A stretch of DNA of 64,000 nt, from the NCBI GenBank assembly GCA_022825705.1, contig JAJDWH010000009.1, forward strand, positions 124,001-188,000. Reading direction: 5' to 3'. Positions 50,004 to 60,120 of this stretch are shown in pieces. The notes under the pieces were generated by a model. The model was not told the origin of the DNA. It worked only from the letters and a program-made list of their open reading frames with translations, and ran no database searches. How positions within the stretch are numbered: the first letter of the stretch is position 1; every line of letters starts with the position of its first letter. Position numbers and translations under genes: made by a program. Source of the stretch: Alphaproteobacteria bacterium. GTDB lineage: Bacteria > Pseudomonadota > Alphaproteobacteria > TMED109.

Positions 50004-51386
50004 GTGGTACTCGCCTCCATTTCGCGAGCACTGGCGTTGGCGCTGGGTGCCGAAGGGCTGCTCGCAGGAGTCGTCGGCTTCTGGGCATGGTTTGACGGCC
50101 TTCCGTCAGCGGGCGGGTTTCTGCTGCTGACGACCGGTACTCTCTTCGTCAGCGGCGGAATACTTCTCGCCACTCGCAGTCGTGGCCGCAGCTGGACGAG
50201 GAAGACGGCCCTGCTTAGCGCGGCTGCGATCTGGGGGGCCCTTTCAATCGGCGGGCTCGTTCCGTTTTGGGTTGCCGGGGCTGATCCCTATGCCGCGCTG
50301 TTCGATTCCGTTTCCGCCGTTACCACCACAGGTTACTGGTCGATTCAGGTCGGCGGGGCTGACCCTGCCCTTGTGCTCTGGCGCGCCGTGCTGCAGTGGA
50401 TCGGAGGCCTGACCACGCTCCTGCTGGCTGCCATCGTGTTCCTTCCGGCCGGGCTGGGCGGAGCCGCGTTCGCAACCCCGGGATCGGCCGCAGGCGTCAG
50501 CAGCTTGGTGCCCTCGATGTTCCGCGGGGTCACGGTCACCTATGCGACGCTGACGGTGATTTGCGTGTTTCTTCTTTTCTCTGGCGGGGTGAGTGCGTTT
50601 GACGGTGTCCTGTACGCGCTGTCCGCAATCGCGACCGGCGGTGACCCCAAGGGCTATCCGTCCTCGATTCCAGGCGCCGGCCCCCAACTGATTCTGGGCG
50701 CCTTCATGCTCATCGGCGCCCTGTGGTTTCCCGGCACCCCTAATCAGCCTCGTGCGTTCATGGCCGCGATGGTCCGGAACCGGGAAACGTTGCTATTAGC
50801 GGCATTGGTGGCAGGAGGTATCAGCTTCGCCTGGCTGGCAGTGCCGGACATGGGCCTGATCGACAGTTTCTTTGTCACCGCCTCCCTGATCAGCACGTCC
50901 GGCATCGTAACCGAGGCTCGAGACGCCTCCATTACGCCGCTGCTTGCGCTCGCGGTCATCGGGGGCTCGGTGGCGGGAGCTTCAGGCGGCCTTCGTCTCC
51001 GCCGTGCATGGCTCTTGGGCGCAGTTATTTGGAACGAGCTGAACCGCGGTGTTCAGCCCCATGAAGTTCGAACCCTGCGCTATGGCGGTCAGACCGCAGA
51101 ACCGGGCCTAGTCTCGGCTCTGTTCGCATTTGCGGTCCTTTGGTTCAGCGCCTGCGCCGGATTGGCGGCGCTCCTCTCCGTGACTGGAGTGACTGCGGAA
51201 GACGCCATCTTGGGCGCAGTGGCCGCGCTCACCAATACTGGCCCCGGCATGGCCACGCTCGTCGGTGCAGTTGCGGTTCCGGGCGGCTCCACTGGCACCA
51301 CGGTGTTGATGGCCGGGATGCTGCTTGGACGACTTGAGGTCATCGCCCTCGTAGCGGTGCTCGGCCCCTGGTTTTGGACCCGGTAG
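50004..51386 (+). CDS. trkH: Potassium transporter membrane subunit TrkH
   Basis: This 460-residue polytopic inner-membrane protein has four M-P-M-like repeats. The four selectivity-filter loops are recognisable: T-T-T-G-Y-W, A-T-G-G-D-P, T-S-G-I-V and N-T-G-P-G-M. Each has the conserved Gly. It imports K+ with TrkA. The first TM pair is short compared with Escherichia coli TrkH. The GTG start directly follows the trkA stop. Confidence 0.9.
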   Translation: MVLASISRALALALGAEGLLAGVVGFWAWFDGLPSAGGFLLLTTGTLFVSGGILLATRSRGRSWTRKTALLSAAAIWGALSIGGLVPFWVAGADPYAALFDSVSAVTTTGYWSIQVGGADPALVLWRAVLQWIGGLTTLLLAAIVFLPAGLGGAAFATPGSAAGVSSLVPSMFRGVTVTYATLTVICVFLLFSGGVSAFDGVLYALSAIATGGDPKGYPSSIPGAGPQLILGAFMLIGALWFPGTPNQPRAFMAAMVRNRETLLLAALVAGGISFAWLAVPDMGLIDSFFVTASLISTSGIVTEARDASITPLLALAVIGGSVAGASGGLRLRRAWLLGAVIWNELNRGVQPHEVRTLRYGGQTAEPGLVSALFAFAVLWFSACAGLAALLSVTGVTAEDAILGAVAALTNTGPGMATLVGAVAVPGGSTGTTVLMAGMLLGRLEVIALVAVLGPWFWTR

Positions 51387-51585
51387 ACGGCCCGTCGCGT
51401 ACGGCCGGTCCCACCCTGCGCGACTGCCCGCACCGACGCTCCTTGGCAACCGGCGAAGCGGCCGGTGGCCAGCGCTGGATCGGACGTGCGGAAGAGCTAA
51501 ATCATTTGCAGACATGGAACGTGACATTTGCTGGACGAACCTGCGGGGGGCCGTTAGGTTCACCGCGTCTTGAGACGGGTTGTAG

Positions 51586-52233
51586 ATGGAACAGTCTTTG
51601 GGCAGGACGACGCTACCTGCGTGCAATCAACGTGGCCGCTCGGAAGTTGGTAGGAAGCGCACCGTGCTGGTGTTTTGTGGTTCCCGGGTGGGCAGCAACC
51701 CAAGGTTTGCCCAAGAGGCCCGCGAGCTGGGCCGGAGGCTGGGCGCAGCAGGCTACGGTCTTGTCACCGGCGGTTCACAGCACGGGCTTATGGGCGCCGT
51801 AACCGACGGCGCCCTGGAGGCAGGCGTACGTACGACCGGATTCATCCCCATCTACATTGCGTCCATGCAAGAAATGCACTCAGCGCTGGAGCGAACGGTG
51901 GTCGTGGACTCACTGGCTGATCGCAAGACCATGATGTTCAACGCCTCTGACATCTGCGTGGCGCTCCCCGGTGCGATCGGAACCATGGACGAGATCATGG
52001 AAACGCTGGTGCTGCGCGAACTCAAGCAACACCCGCGGCCCATCGTGGTGATCGATATCGATCAGTACTGGGCGCCAATGTTCGCGATGCTCGAACGCAT
52101 GATCGAGCAGGAATTTCTTCCCGACATTCTTGATTCAATGGTGATCAAGGTGGAATCCGCCGAGGCGGCCGTTCAGGCAGTGAGCGAGCAGCTCGCAACA
52201 CCGGCGTCGGTTGCACCTGGCGGCAAAACGTAA
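51586..52233 (+). CDS. LOG-family nucleotide phosphoribohydrolase-like protein
   Basis: This 215-residue protein matches the LOG/TIGR00730 family: F-C-G-S-R near residue 31, [15 protein letters not shown] at 56-70, and P-G-A-I-G-T-M-D-E near 129-137. LOG enzymes release free bases from nucleoside 5'-monophosphates, including cytokinin ribotides. The usual P-G-G-x-G-T motif reads P-G-A-I-G-T, so one Gly is Ala. Activity is probably kept, but this deserves a check. A later GTG (51,664) lies close to the conserved core and could be the real start. Confidence 0.82.
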   Translation: MEQSLGRTTLPACNQRGRSEVGRKRTVLVFCGSRVGSNPRFAQEARELGRRLGAAGYGLVTGGSQHGLMGAVTDGALEAGVRTTGFIPIYIASMQEMHSALERTVVVDSLADRKTMMFNASDICVALPGAIGTMDEIMETLVLRELKQHPRPIVVIDIDQYWAPMFAMLERMIEQEFLPDILDSMVIKVESAEAAVQAVSEQLATPASVAPGGKT

Positions 52234-52279
52234 TCATCCCCTGCAGTCACTCATCTTTGTCATTTGGAGCGCGCATTCC

Positions 52280-53491
52280 GTGAGCAAGATCAAGGTTGCT
52301 TCCCCTCTCGTCGAACTAGAGGGGGACGAAATGGCCCGGATCATCTGGGAAATGATCCGGGAGCGTCTCATTCTCCCCCATCTCGACGTGGATCTGGTCA
52401 ACTACGACCTGCACGTCAAGAGCCGCGATCAGACCGATGACAAAGTGACGGTGGAGGCGGCGCACGCCATCCGTGAACACGGCGTCGGCGTCAAATGCGC
52501 GACCATCACTCCTGACGAGGATCGAGTCTCCGAATTCGGCCTGAAGAAAATGTGGCGGTCCCCGAACGGGACCATCCGCAACATCCTCGGCGGCACGGTG
52601 TTTCGCGAGCCGATCATCTGCCGCAACATTCCCAAGTACGTGCCCGGCTGGTCCAAGCCGATCGTAATCGGCCGCCATGCATTCGGTGATCAGTACCGCG
52701 CCACCGAATTGCAGGTCCCAGGCCCGGGGCGCCTTGTAATGCGCTTCGAACCGGACGGGCGGGAATCGCCCACCGAAACCGAGGTGTTTCGATTCCGGGA
52801 GGCCGGTATTGCCCTGGGGATGTACAACTTGGACGAATCCATCCGAGGCTTCGCCAGGGCTTGTCTGCGGTACGGCCTCAATCTCAAGATGCCGGTCTAT
52901 CTGTCGACCAAGAACACCATCTTGAAACAATATGATGGACGTTTCCGGGATATCTTCCAAGAGGTCTTCGACGCCGAGTTCGCCACGAGCTTCAACGAGG
53001 CCGGCCTGGAATACGATCACCGTCTAATCGACGATCTGGTGGCCAGCGCAGTCAAGTGGGACGGTGGTTTCGTGTGGGCCTGCAAGAACTATGACGGTGA
53101 CGTTCAATCTGATCTCGTTGCGCAGGGATTTGGGTCGCTCGGCCTCATGACCTCGGTGCTGATGACGCCCGACGGACAAACGATCGAGGCGGAAGCGGCC
53201 CACGGTACCGTCACCCGGCATTACCGGGCCTACCAGAAAGGTGAAGCGACTTCGACCAACCCAATCGCATCGATTTTCGCCTGGACGCGGGGACTATGGC
53301 ACCGCGGCCGATTCGACGACACGCCAGAGGTACAGCGGTTTGCCCAAACGCTCGAGCGCGTGTGCCAGGATACGGTTGAATCCGGCAAGATGACCAAGGA
53401 TCTTGCCCTGCTCGTCGGCCCGGACCAGGGTTGGTTAGAAACCGAACCGTTCCTTAATGCGATTGCCGAAAATCTGAGACAGGCCCTCTGA
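52280..53491 (+). CDS. icd: NADP-dependent isocitrate dehydrogenase
   Basis: This 403-residue enzyme of the eukaryote-like dimeric IDH type has E-G-D-E-M-A-R near the start, [30 protein letters not shown], and [10 protein letters not shown]. It oxidises isocitrate to 2-oxoglutarate, linking carbon metabolism to nitrogen assimilation. I chose the GTG at 52,280, which has GGAG ten bases upstream and begins at the standard N-terminus; the frame is open earlier. It converges on alaS with a 13-base gap. Confidence 0.9.
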   Translation: MSKIKVASPLVELEGDEMARIIWEMIRERLILPHLDVDLVNYDLHVKSRDQTDDKVTVEAAHAIREHGVGVKCATITPDEDRVSEFGLKKMWRSPNGTIRNILGGTVFREPIICRNIPKYVPGWSKPIVIGRHAFGDQYRATELQVPGPGRLVMRFEPDGRESPTETEVFRFREAGIALGMYNLDESIRGFARACLRYGLNLKMPVYLSTKNTILKQYDGRFRDIFQEVFDAEFATSFNEAGLEYDHRLIDDLVASAVKWDGGFVWACKNYDGDVQSDLVAQGFGSLGLMTSVLMTPDGQTIEAEAAHGTVTRHYRAYQKGEATSTNPIASIFAWTRGLWHRGRFDDTPEVQRFAQTLERVCQDTVESGKMTKDLALLVGPDQGWLETEPFLNAIAENLRQAL

Positions 53492-53504
53492 GCCGACCAG
53501 AGCT

Positions 53505-56156
53505 CTAGCCCGCCTCGCCAATGGCCTGCTGTACGGCCTGCAGGGCCTTCCGGGTGGCCGCGCCATCGGGCCCGCCGCCTTGGGCCATGTCGCGACGGCC
53601 GCCTCCCTTTCGCCCGCCGAGCGCCGCCACGCCGGCCTGCACCAGCTCCACCGCATCAAAGCGATTCGTGAGGTCCTCGCTGACGGCGACTACCAACGAA
53701 CCTTTCCCTTCGAAGGATGTCACCACTACCGCCAAGCCGCTTCCGAGAGTGTTCCTCAGCTCTTCGGCTTGGCCGCGAAGGACCTTCGGAGGGACGCCGT
53801 CGAGAACCCTTCCCGCAACGCGCACGCCGGCGATTTCGGTCGGGGCAGCGCTATCGGTATTTCCGCGAGCAAGCTTCTGGCGCAAGTCCTCAATCGTACG
53901 TTCGAGTTCGCGACGTTCTTTCAGGAGCCGCTCAATTCGATTTGCGAGTTCATTCTGCCGAACCCCTAGACCGGCGGCCAGCTCATCAAGCACATGGGCA
54001 TGATCCTGGAACAGCTTCAACGCGGCGGGGCCCACCACCGCCTCCAGGCGGCGCACACCGGACGCGAGCGCCGACTCTGAAACAATCTTCAGGACGCCTA
54101 TCTCGCCGGTTCGACCCACATGCGTTCCTCCGCACAGTTCGAGCGAAAACGTCGGGCCGGCCTCCACGCCCATGCGAACCACCCGTACTTCATCGCCGTA
54201 TTTTTCCCCGAACAAGCCGAGCGCGCCGGATTTCATGGCGTCATCCGGCGGTAGTAGCCGGGTCTCCACGGACGCGTCCGCCCGTATCCAACCATTGACC
54301 TTGCGCTCGATGTCCTCAAGTTCATCAGCAGCAACTGCACGCGGGTGGCTGATATCGAACCGGAGGCGGTCAGGGGCAACCAGGGATCCCTTCTGGATGA
54401 CGTGCTCGCCGAGGCGCTCGCGCAACGCGGCATGCAACAGGTGGGTTGCCGAGTGGTGAATCCGTAAGCCCGCGCGTCGTTCCTCGTCGACGGTGAGCTC
54501 GACCGCCTCGCCAACGCGCAATTCGCCTTCGTCGACGGTCCCGTAATGGACGTGGAGTGCTTCGGCGCGGGAGTGCGTATCCGACACCGTCATTGTCCCG
54601 TCGGGCCATCGGATCGTGCCGGTGTCGCCGACCTGGCCCCCTCCTTCAGCGTAGAACGGAGTCTGGTTACAGATCACGCCGATTGTCCCGCTGGCTGAAT
54701 CGGCTACACGAACCTGCTCGCCATCGGTCACGATCGCCGACACCACCGCCTCCGCCCTGGTCCCGGCATAGCCCAGAAACTCCGTGGGTTCTGCCTCATC
54801 ACGAACTTCAAACCAGACCTGCTCCGCCTTGGTGTCTCCCGTGCCCGACCATGCGGCGCGCGCCTTCCTCCGTTGCTCTGCCATTGCCGCCTCAAACCCG
54901 GCCCGGTCCAAGGCGCGCCCTTCGCTGCGCAAAATGTCTTCCGTCAGGTCGATGGGGAAACCGTACGTGTCATAGAGCTGGAAGGCGGTGGCGCCAGGCA
55001 GCGCGGCACCGTCTCCCAGCTTCGACGTCTCGTTTGAGAGAAGGCGCATCCCGCGTTCAAGCGTCTCGCCAAATCTCGTCTCCTCGCCCTTCAGGGTCTC
55101 CGCAATCAATGTGCGGGCGTGGGCCAGTTCCGGGAAGGCGTCCCCCATTTCCGCAACGACACTTCCGACGATTTTCCACAGCACCGGCTCGCGGGCGCCC
55201 AGCAGATGGGCATGCCGCATGGCTCGCCGCGCAATGCGGCGCAGCACATAACCGCGCCCCTCGTTGGACGGGAGCACGCCTTCCGCAATGACAAACGCCG
55301 AAGCGCGCAAGTGATCCGCGATCACCCGGTGCGAAACCGAGCGCCCCCCGTTCTCGTCCGTGCCTGTCGCCGCTTTCGACGCTTCGATCAGCGTGCGAAA
55401 CAGGTCGATGTCGTAATTGTCCGTAAACCCCTGCATGACGGCCGCCATGCGTTCGAGACCCATGCCGGTGTCGATCGAAGGCCGCGGCAGCGAGACCCGG
55501 CGGTCAGGGGTTTCCTGTTCGTACTGCATGAACACGAGGTTCCAGATCTCGACGAACCGGTCCCCGTCTTCGTCGGGGCTGCCCGGCGGTCCGCCCGGGA
55601 CCTGCTCCCCGTGATCGAAGAAGAGCTCCGAACAGGGTCCGCACGGGCCGGTGTCCCCCATGGCCCAGAAATTGTCAGAAGTGGCAATCCGCAGAATGCG
55701 GTCTTCCGGCAGCCCGGAGATCTTTCGCCAGAGATCGTACGCCTCGTCATCGTCCGCATAGACCGTTGCGAGCAACCGGTCGGAATCGACGCCAAACTCC
55801 CTGGTCACCAGCGTCCAGGCGTGCGCAATGGCCTGTTCCTTGAAATAGTCGCCGAAACTGAAGTTCCCGAGCATTTCAAAGAACGTGTGATGACGAGCGG
55901 TGTAGCCAACGTTCTCAAGGTCGTTGTGCTTGCCGCCGGCCCGTAGGCATTTCTGCGACGTGGTCGCGCGCGGATGGCTTCGTTTCTCCTGGCCCGTAAA
56001 GATGTTCTTGAACTGCACCATGCCGGCGCTAGTGAACAACAGGGTGGGGTCGTTGCGCGGCACGAGCGGCGACGAGGGAAGCACCTCGTGCCCCCGCGCC
56101 CGAAAGTACTCCAGGAACGCTGCGCGAATTTCCGATGTGGTCGTGGCAGTCGCCAT
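53505..56156 (-). CDS. alaS: Alanyl-tRNA synthetase
   Basis: This 883-residue enzyme charges tRNA-Ala. The class II catalytic domain includes F-F-E-M-L-G-N-F-S-F-G-D-Y-F. The editing domain has the zinc-binding H-S-A-T-H-L-L-H and C-G-G-T-H motifs, and the C-terminal dimerisation domain ends in a Gly-rich K-G-G-G-R-R-D-M-A-Q-G. All main motifs and the usual length are present. It lies 89 bases downstream of the small secreted gene on the same strand. Confidence 0.95.
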   Translation of the reverse strand: MATATTTSEIRAAFLEYFRARGHEVLPSSPLVPRNDPTLLFTSAGMVQFKNIFTGQEKRSHPRATTSQKCLRAGGKHNDLENVGYTARHHTFFEMLGNFSFGDYFKEQAIAHAWTLVTREFGVDSDRLLATVYADDDEAYDLWRKISGLPEDRILRIATSDNFWAMGDTGPCGPCSELFFDHGEQVPGGPPGSPDEDGDRFVEIWNLVFMQYEQETPDRRVSLPRPSIDTGMGLERMAAVMQGFTDNYDIDLFRTLIEASKAATGTDENGGRSVSHRVIADHLRASAFVIAEGVLPSNEGRGYVLRRIARRAMRHAHLLGAREPVLWKIVGSVVAEMGDAFPELAHARTLIAETLKGEETRFGETLERGMRLLSNETSKLGDGAALPGATAFQLYDTYGFPIDLTEDILRSEGRALDRAGFEAAMAEQRRKARAAWSGTGDTKAEQVWFEVRDEAEPTEFLGYAGTRAEAVVSAIVTDGEQVRVADSASGTIGVICNQTPFYAEGGGQVGDTGTIRWPDGTMTVSDTHSRAEALHVHYGTVDEGELRVGEAVELTVDEERRAGLRIHHSATHLLHAALRERLGEHVIQKGSLVAPDRLRFDISHPRAVAADELEDIERKVNGWIRADASVETRLLPPDDAMKSGALGLFGEKYGDEVRVVRMGVEAGPTFSLELCGGTHVGRTGEIGVLKIVSESALASGVRRLEAVVGPAALKLFQDHAHVLDELAAGLGVRQNELANRIERLLKERRELERTIEDLRQKLARGNTDSAAPTEIAGVRVAGRVLDGVPPKVLRGQAEELRNTLGSGLAVVVTSFEGKGSLVVAVSEDLTNRFDAVELVQAGVAALGGRKGGGRRDMAQGGGPDGAATRKALQAVQQAIGEAG

Positions 56157-56245
56157 AGCGTCGTCAGATCCGGCAGAGAGCGGCCCGCGGGCTGCGTGTG
56201 CAAGGCTGCATGGGTTGGTAATTCGCCCGAACAGGCGGCGTCAAG

Positions 56246-56590
56246 TCACTCGGCGCATGCGTACGTGTTCGCCAGATCGAAAATCACGGTGTTCTCGGCT
56301 CGCGTCGTCTCGCAAATCGACACACACTCGCCGGAGACCGCGTGTTCACCTGAAAGGAAATACCGGGTACCCGCGGTCACCAGGTCCGCAGCAAAGCAAC
56401 CGGTTTCACCCTGCTTGACCCGCACGGACGGCCCCTCACAGCGATACGCGTCCTGATTTGCGTAGAAATAGATTCCAGGATGCACCCAGGCGACCTCAAA
56501 GGTATTGGTCACGCATACCGTCTCGGCAGTGGCCATACCTGGTACCAGGCATGCAGCGCCAATCAGTACGCCGGCAAGCAAGCGCGTCAT
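56246..56590 (-). CDS. Small secreted Cys-containing protein
   Basis: This 114-residue protein has a clear signal peptide ([16 protein letters not shown] ... A-T-A-E). The mature part has six cysteines (in V-C-V, Y-R-C-E, G-C-F, E-C-V-S-I-C and A-C-A-E), an even number that suggests three disulfides in the periplasm. The start overlaps the acs stop (ATGA), which is unusual for an exported protein. No family is recognised. Confidence 0.6.
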   Translation of the reverse strand: MTRLLAGVLIGAACLVPGMATAETVCVTNTFEVAWVHPGIYFYANQDAYRCEGPSVRVKQGETGCFAADLVTAGTRYFLSGEHAVSGECVSICETTRAENTVIFDLANTYACAE

Positions 56591-58524
56591 CGATTGAGCC
56601 TATCCCGAACCAGGTCGTCGACGGCCGCAGGGTCAGCTAACGTCGATGTATCTCCGAGTTCGCCGTGTTCGTTTGCGGCGATTTTCCGCAGAATGCGCCG
56701 CATGATCTTACCCGATCGCGTCTTGGGCAGGGCCGGGGCCCACTGCAGAAGGTCGGGTCTTGCGATCGGGCCGATCTCGCTTCGCACCCACGCACCCAGC
56801 GCGGCACGAAGATCGTCCGTGGCTTCAACCCCGGCAACCAGCGTCACGTAGGCGTAGATTCCCTGGCCCTTGATCTCGTGGGGATAGCCGACCACGGCAG
56901 CTTCGGCCACGGCCTCGTGCGCAACCAGAGCGCTTTCGATCTCGGCGGTCCCCATCCGGTGTCCGGAAACGTTGATGACATCGTCCACACGGCCGGTGAT
57001 CCAGAAGTACCCGTCCTCGTCGCGCCGAGCGCCGTCACCCGTGAAGTACATGCCCGGGTACGTCGCGAAGTAGGTATCAACGAATCTCTGGTGATCGCCG
57101 TAGACGGTCCGCATCTGCCCAGGCCAACTGTCCAGCAGCACCAACTTCCCAGATGCAGCCCCTTCCAAAAGGATTCCCTCGTCGTCGACGATGCCCGGGC
57201 GCACTCCGAAGAAAGGCAAGGTGGCCGAACCCGGTTTCAGCGCGGTAGCGCCGGGAAGCGGCGCAATCAGGATGCCGCCGGTCTCGGTTTGCCACCAGGT
57301 GTCGACAACGCGGCAACGTTCCTCTCCCACCACCCGGTGGTACCAGAGCCATGCCTCGGGGTTAATGGGTTCGCCGACAGAACCGAGTATTCGAAGTGAC
57401 GAACGACTGGTCTTGCGCACGGGCTCCTCGCCGTCCCGCATCAGCGCACGGATCGCGGTGGGCGCCGTATAGAAGATGTTGACTTGGTGCTGATCGCAGA
57501 TTTGCCAGAAGCGTGACGAGTCCGGCCAATTGGGCACTCCTTCGAACATCAGCGTCGTCGCCCCGTTGGCGAGCGGACCATAGACGATGTAGCTGTGACC
57601 GGTCACCCATCCGACGTCCGCGGTGCACCAGTAGACCTCGCCGTCACGATAGTCGAAGACGTATCGATGGGTCATGGACGCGTAGACGATGTACCCACCT
57701 GACGTGTGCAACACGCCCTTCGGTCGCCCGGTGGAGCCCGATGTGTACAGGATGAACAGCGGATCTTCCGCAGCCATCTTCGCCGCCGGACAGCTGGCAT
57801 CCACTTCGGACCGCATGACGGACCAGGACACGTCTCGGCCTTCCTGCATGGCAACGTCGCCACCGGTGCGCTCGACAACCAATACCGTGTGAACATCGGG
57901 ACAACGCCGCAGCGCCCGATCCGTGTTCTCCTTGAGCGGGACTAGCTTGCCCCCTCGCGGTCCCTCATCCGCCGTGATCACGAAGGTCGATCCGCAGTCC
58001 AGAATCCTCTCAGCCAGCGATTCCGGCGAAAATCCTCCAAACACCACCGAATGGACGGCGCCAATCCGGGCACAAGCCAGCAGGGCGTATGCGGCCTCGG
58101 GGATCATCGGCATGTAGATCGTGACCCGATCACCCCGCTGAACGCCGCGCTTCAGAAGGACGTTGGCCATCCGGCAAACCTCCTCGTGGAGCTCGCCGTA
58201 ACTGATGGTGCGTGTGTCTCCGGGACGGTCACCTTCCCACACGATTGCCGCCTGATCGCGGCGGGACGCGAGATGCCGGTCGACGCAATTCGCGCATACG
58301 TTAAGCGTTCCGTCGTGGAACCACCGGATGTGGACGTGATCGCGCGCATAACTCACGTCGCGCACCTGGGTGTAGGGGCGAAGCCAGTCGATGGCTCGGC
58401 CGTGTTCGGACCAGAAGGCCTCCGGGTCAGCGACCGAGGCGCGGTACATGGCCTCATACCGCTGTGCGTCGACGTGAGCGGCCGTCGCGGTTGCGTCCGG
58501 TACCGGGAATAGTGTGTCGTTCAT
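56587..58524 (-). CDS. acs: Acetyl-CoA synthetase
   Basis: This 645-residue adenylate-forming enzyme makes acetyl-CoA from acetate, ATP and CoA. Visible motifs are [11 protein letters not shown] (AMP-binding), [10 protein letters not shown], a [13 protein letters not shown] segment, and the C-terminal lysine in [10 protein letters not shown], the site acetylated in regulated homologues. The length and motifs are standard. A GGTGAG lies eight bases upstream of the ATG. Confidence 0.95.
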   Translation of the reverse strand: MNDTLFPVPDATATAAHVDAQRYEAMYRASVADPEAFWSEHGRAIDWLRPYTQVRDVSYARDHVHIRWFHDGTLNVCANCVDRHLASRRDQAAIVWEGDRPGDTRTISYGELHEEVCRMANVLLKRGVQRGDRVTIYMPMIPEAAYALLACARIGAVHSVVFGGFSPESLAERILDCGSTFVITADEGPRGGKLVPLKENTDRALRRCPDVHTVLVVERTGGDVAMQEGRDVSWSVMRSEVDASCPAAKMAAEDPLFILYTSGSTGRPKGVLHTSGGYIVYASMTHRYVFDYRDGEVYWCTADVGWVTGHSYIVYGPLANGATTLMFEGVPNWPDSSRFWQICDQHQVNIFYTAPTAIRALMRDGEEPVRKTSRSSLRILGSVGEPINPEAWLWYHRVVGEERCRVVDTWWQTETGGILIAPLPGATALKPGSATLPFFGVRPGIVDDEGILLEGAASGKLVLLDSWPGQMRTVYGDHQRFVDTYFATYPGMYFTGDGARRDEDGYFWITGRVDDVINVSGHRMGTAEIESALVAHEAVAEAAVVGYPHEIKGQGIYAYVTLVAGVEATDDLRAALGAWVRSEIGPIARPDLLQWAPALPKTRSGKIMRRILRKIAANEHGELGDTSTLADPAAVDDLVRDRLNR

Positions 58525-58630
58525 GAACGTCTCACCGCCTTACTGATCCTCGACTCGAACTCAGGGCCATTGTCACGGCGGGGTGCATCCCTCCGAAGCG
58601 ACCGACGGTCCACGCCGCATCGTAGCCTGA

Positions 58631-58876
58631 ACCGGCCGCCGGCCGATACCCGGTTCAGCATCGGGACGCCAACGCTCCGGCATCCACGATGTCGATGCCG
58701 GCCGGTCGTGTGTCCACATGACTTGGGACGACGTCCCGCTCATGGACGGGAACTTCGGCAAGGGATCGGACGGCAACTCGATCCAGGGGGCATTCTACGG
58801 GTCGAACCATGCGGAGGTCGGCAGCATCTTCGAACGCAATCAGGCCATCGGCGCGTTCGGTGTGAAGCGCCCGTAG
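58631..58876 (+). pseudogene. C-terminal remnant of a TbpB-like surface lipoprotein
   Basis: A short frame with no start codon of its own encodes M-T-W-D-D-V-P-L, then G-N-F-G-K-G-S-D-G-N-S-I-Q-G-A-F-Y-G and H-A-E-V-G-S-I-F-E-R-N, ending G-A-F-G-V-K-R-P before a TAG at 58,874. This is the recognisable end of the barrel lobe of TbpB-like, alphaproteobacterial surface lipoproteins (I-x-G-x-F-Y-G ... H-x-E-V-G-G-x-F-E-R). An in-frame TGA at 58,628 blocks the upstream part. The rest of the intergenic stretch 58,525-59,141 holds no gene that I can recognise. Confidence 0.6.
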
Positions 58877-59141
58877 GGTTTTTCCCGGGGCCAAGCGTGC
58901 AATCCGAAAACACTTGCAGGCCCACCTTTACACCGGTCGACCGAAGCGCCCGGACCTACAGGGTCCACTGTTTCAACCGGGTCCTGCACGTTGGTCTTGA
59001 CCGGTACCGCCGCCACTCCCTCCCGGCAGGGCAGACAGAGCGGAAGCTACGCTGATGCAGCAGGCCACGCGAGATGTGTCATCCCTGCCCCACTTCTGGC
59101 CGCGACCGGAGTCACGCCCGCTCCCGTGGGGCCGGCAACGC

Positions 59142-59480
59142 TTACACGAAGCTTAGTTGGAGCGACGGGTGCAGCTTCCGCAAATTCGGCAGGGACTTCG
59201 ATTGCCAGGGGATGCGCGTAGAGCCCTTAACCACAATTGCAATATTCTTTTGCTTGCGTACTTCTATAGTAAAGCGAGCCAGCAAGTTGATACCAGAACT
59301 GTTCAAGAATTCCAGCCCCACCAAGTCGAGCGTGATTTCTTCGGGTTGTGACTCAAGAACATCATTCATCAGCGCCATAATCGGCTGATAGGCTTCGGTT
59401 CCGGACAGTCGCATCGTGCCTTCGTAATGGATAACCGCATCCTCGACCCATATGCGGTATTCACTGGTCTTGATTTCCAT
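59142..59480 (-). CDS. STAS-like regulator (slr1659-like)
   Basis: This 112-residue single-domain protein has the core pattern of slr1659-type regulators, which resemble anti-sigma-factor antagonists: a beta-rich start, then [19 protein letters not shown] with the likely phosphorylatable Ser pair, then I-A-I-V-V-K-G-S. In partner switching, a kinase phosphorylates such a Ser and a PP2C phosphatase removes it. It ends the five-gene operon. Its target beyond the operon is unknown. Confidence 0.75.
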   Translation of the reverse strand: MEIKTSEYRIWVEDAVIHYEGTMRLSGTEAYQPIMALMNDVLESQPEEITLDLVGLEFLNSSGINLLARFTIEVRKQKNIAIVVKGSTRIPWQSKSLPNLRKLHPSLQLSFV

Positions 59481-59554
59481 GTGACAGAATCACCCGTGGT
59501 TCATATGGGAGGGGGATGCGCTTGAAAAACACGCAAGTACCAGCATAACGTACA

Positions 59555-60106
59555 CTATGGCAATGGCAAAACCGCGTAGGTCGCCAGCTGGACGGTGCCC
59601 TCCTCCTCGGGGTCCGTCTGGAAGTCCCAGCCCAGTTGCACGTCGTAGTCGCCCATCAACGTGAGCAGGCCTAGGCCAGATCCCGTCGAGTTGGGATCGG
59701 CCGCGTTTCGCTCGATCCGTTCAATCAAGAGATCCGACGGATCCCGCCCCTGCAGCCTCTCCAAGACATCTTGGAACCGCAGCGCGCCCGCTTTACTGAT
59801 TGAATTAGTGACGCAAAGGCGAAAGTTGTCGTCCTCCATAGACGTATCAATGACAATATCACCTGACGTCCTGAACTTCACGGCGTTTTCTAGTATTTCG
59901 TTTACAAGATAAGACACATTGTGGCGTATCTCGTTCGCGTCAACGGATCCTCGATTAGCACGAGCCGAGTAAAAGTCCCCAAGGAAATCTGAAGTAATTC
60001 CACAGTGTTTCCAAGCGAGGCCGAGCGGGACGGCAAACAGCTTCAACTTGAACGAACCAGCCGTGAACGAGCTGATAATGCCCGTGTTCCCTGCCTGCCT
60101 GCGCAT
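59555..60106 (-). CDS. HATPase-like partner-switching kinase (slr1658-like)
   Basis: This 183-residue protein has a Bergerat ATP-binding fold: an N-box Y-L-V-N-E-I-L-E-N-A-V-K-F (residues 67-80) and a G-S-G-L-G-L-L-T-L-M-G box near 145. It lacks a phosphoacceptor helix, so it is of the anti-sigma/GHKL kinase type. The likely substrate is the STAS-like protein 74 bases downstream. It follows the phosphatase gene by 14 bases. Confidence 0.7.
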   Translation of the reverse strand: MRRQAGNTGIISSFTAGSFKLKLFAVPLGLAWKHCGITSDFLGDFYSARANRGSVDANEIRHNVSYLVNEILENAVKFRTSGDIVIDTSMEDDNFRLCVTNSISKAGALRFQDVLERLQGRDPSDLLIERIERNAADPNSTGSGLGLLTLMGDYDVQLGWDFQTDPEEEGTVQLATYAVLPLP

Positions 60107-60120
60107 CCGTCGCTACCCGG

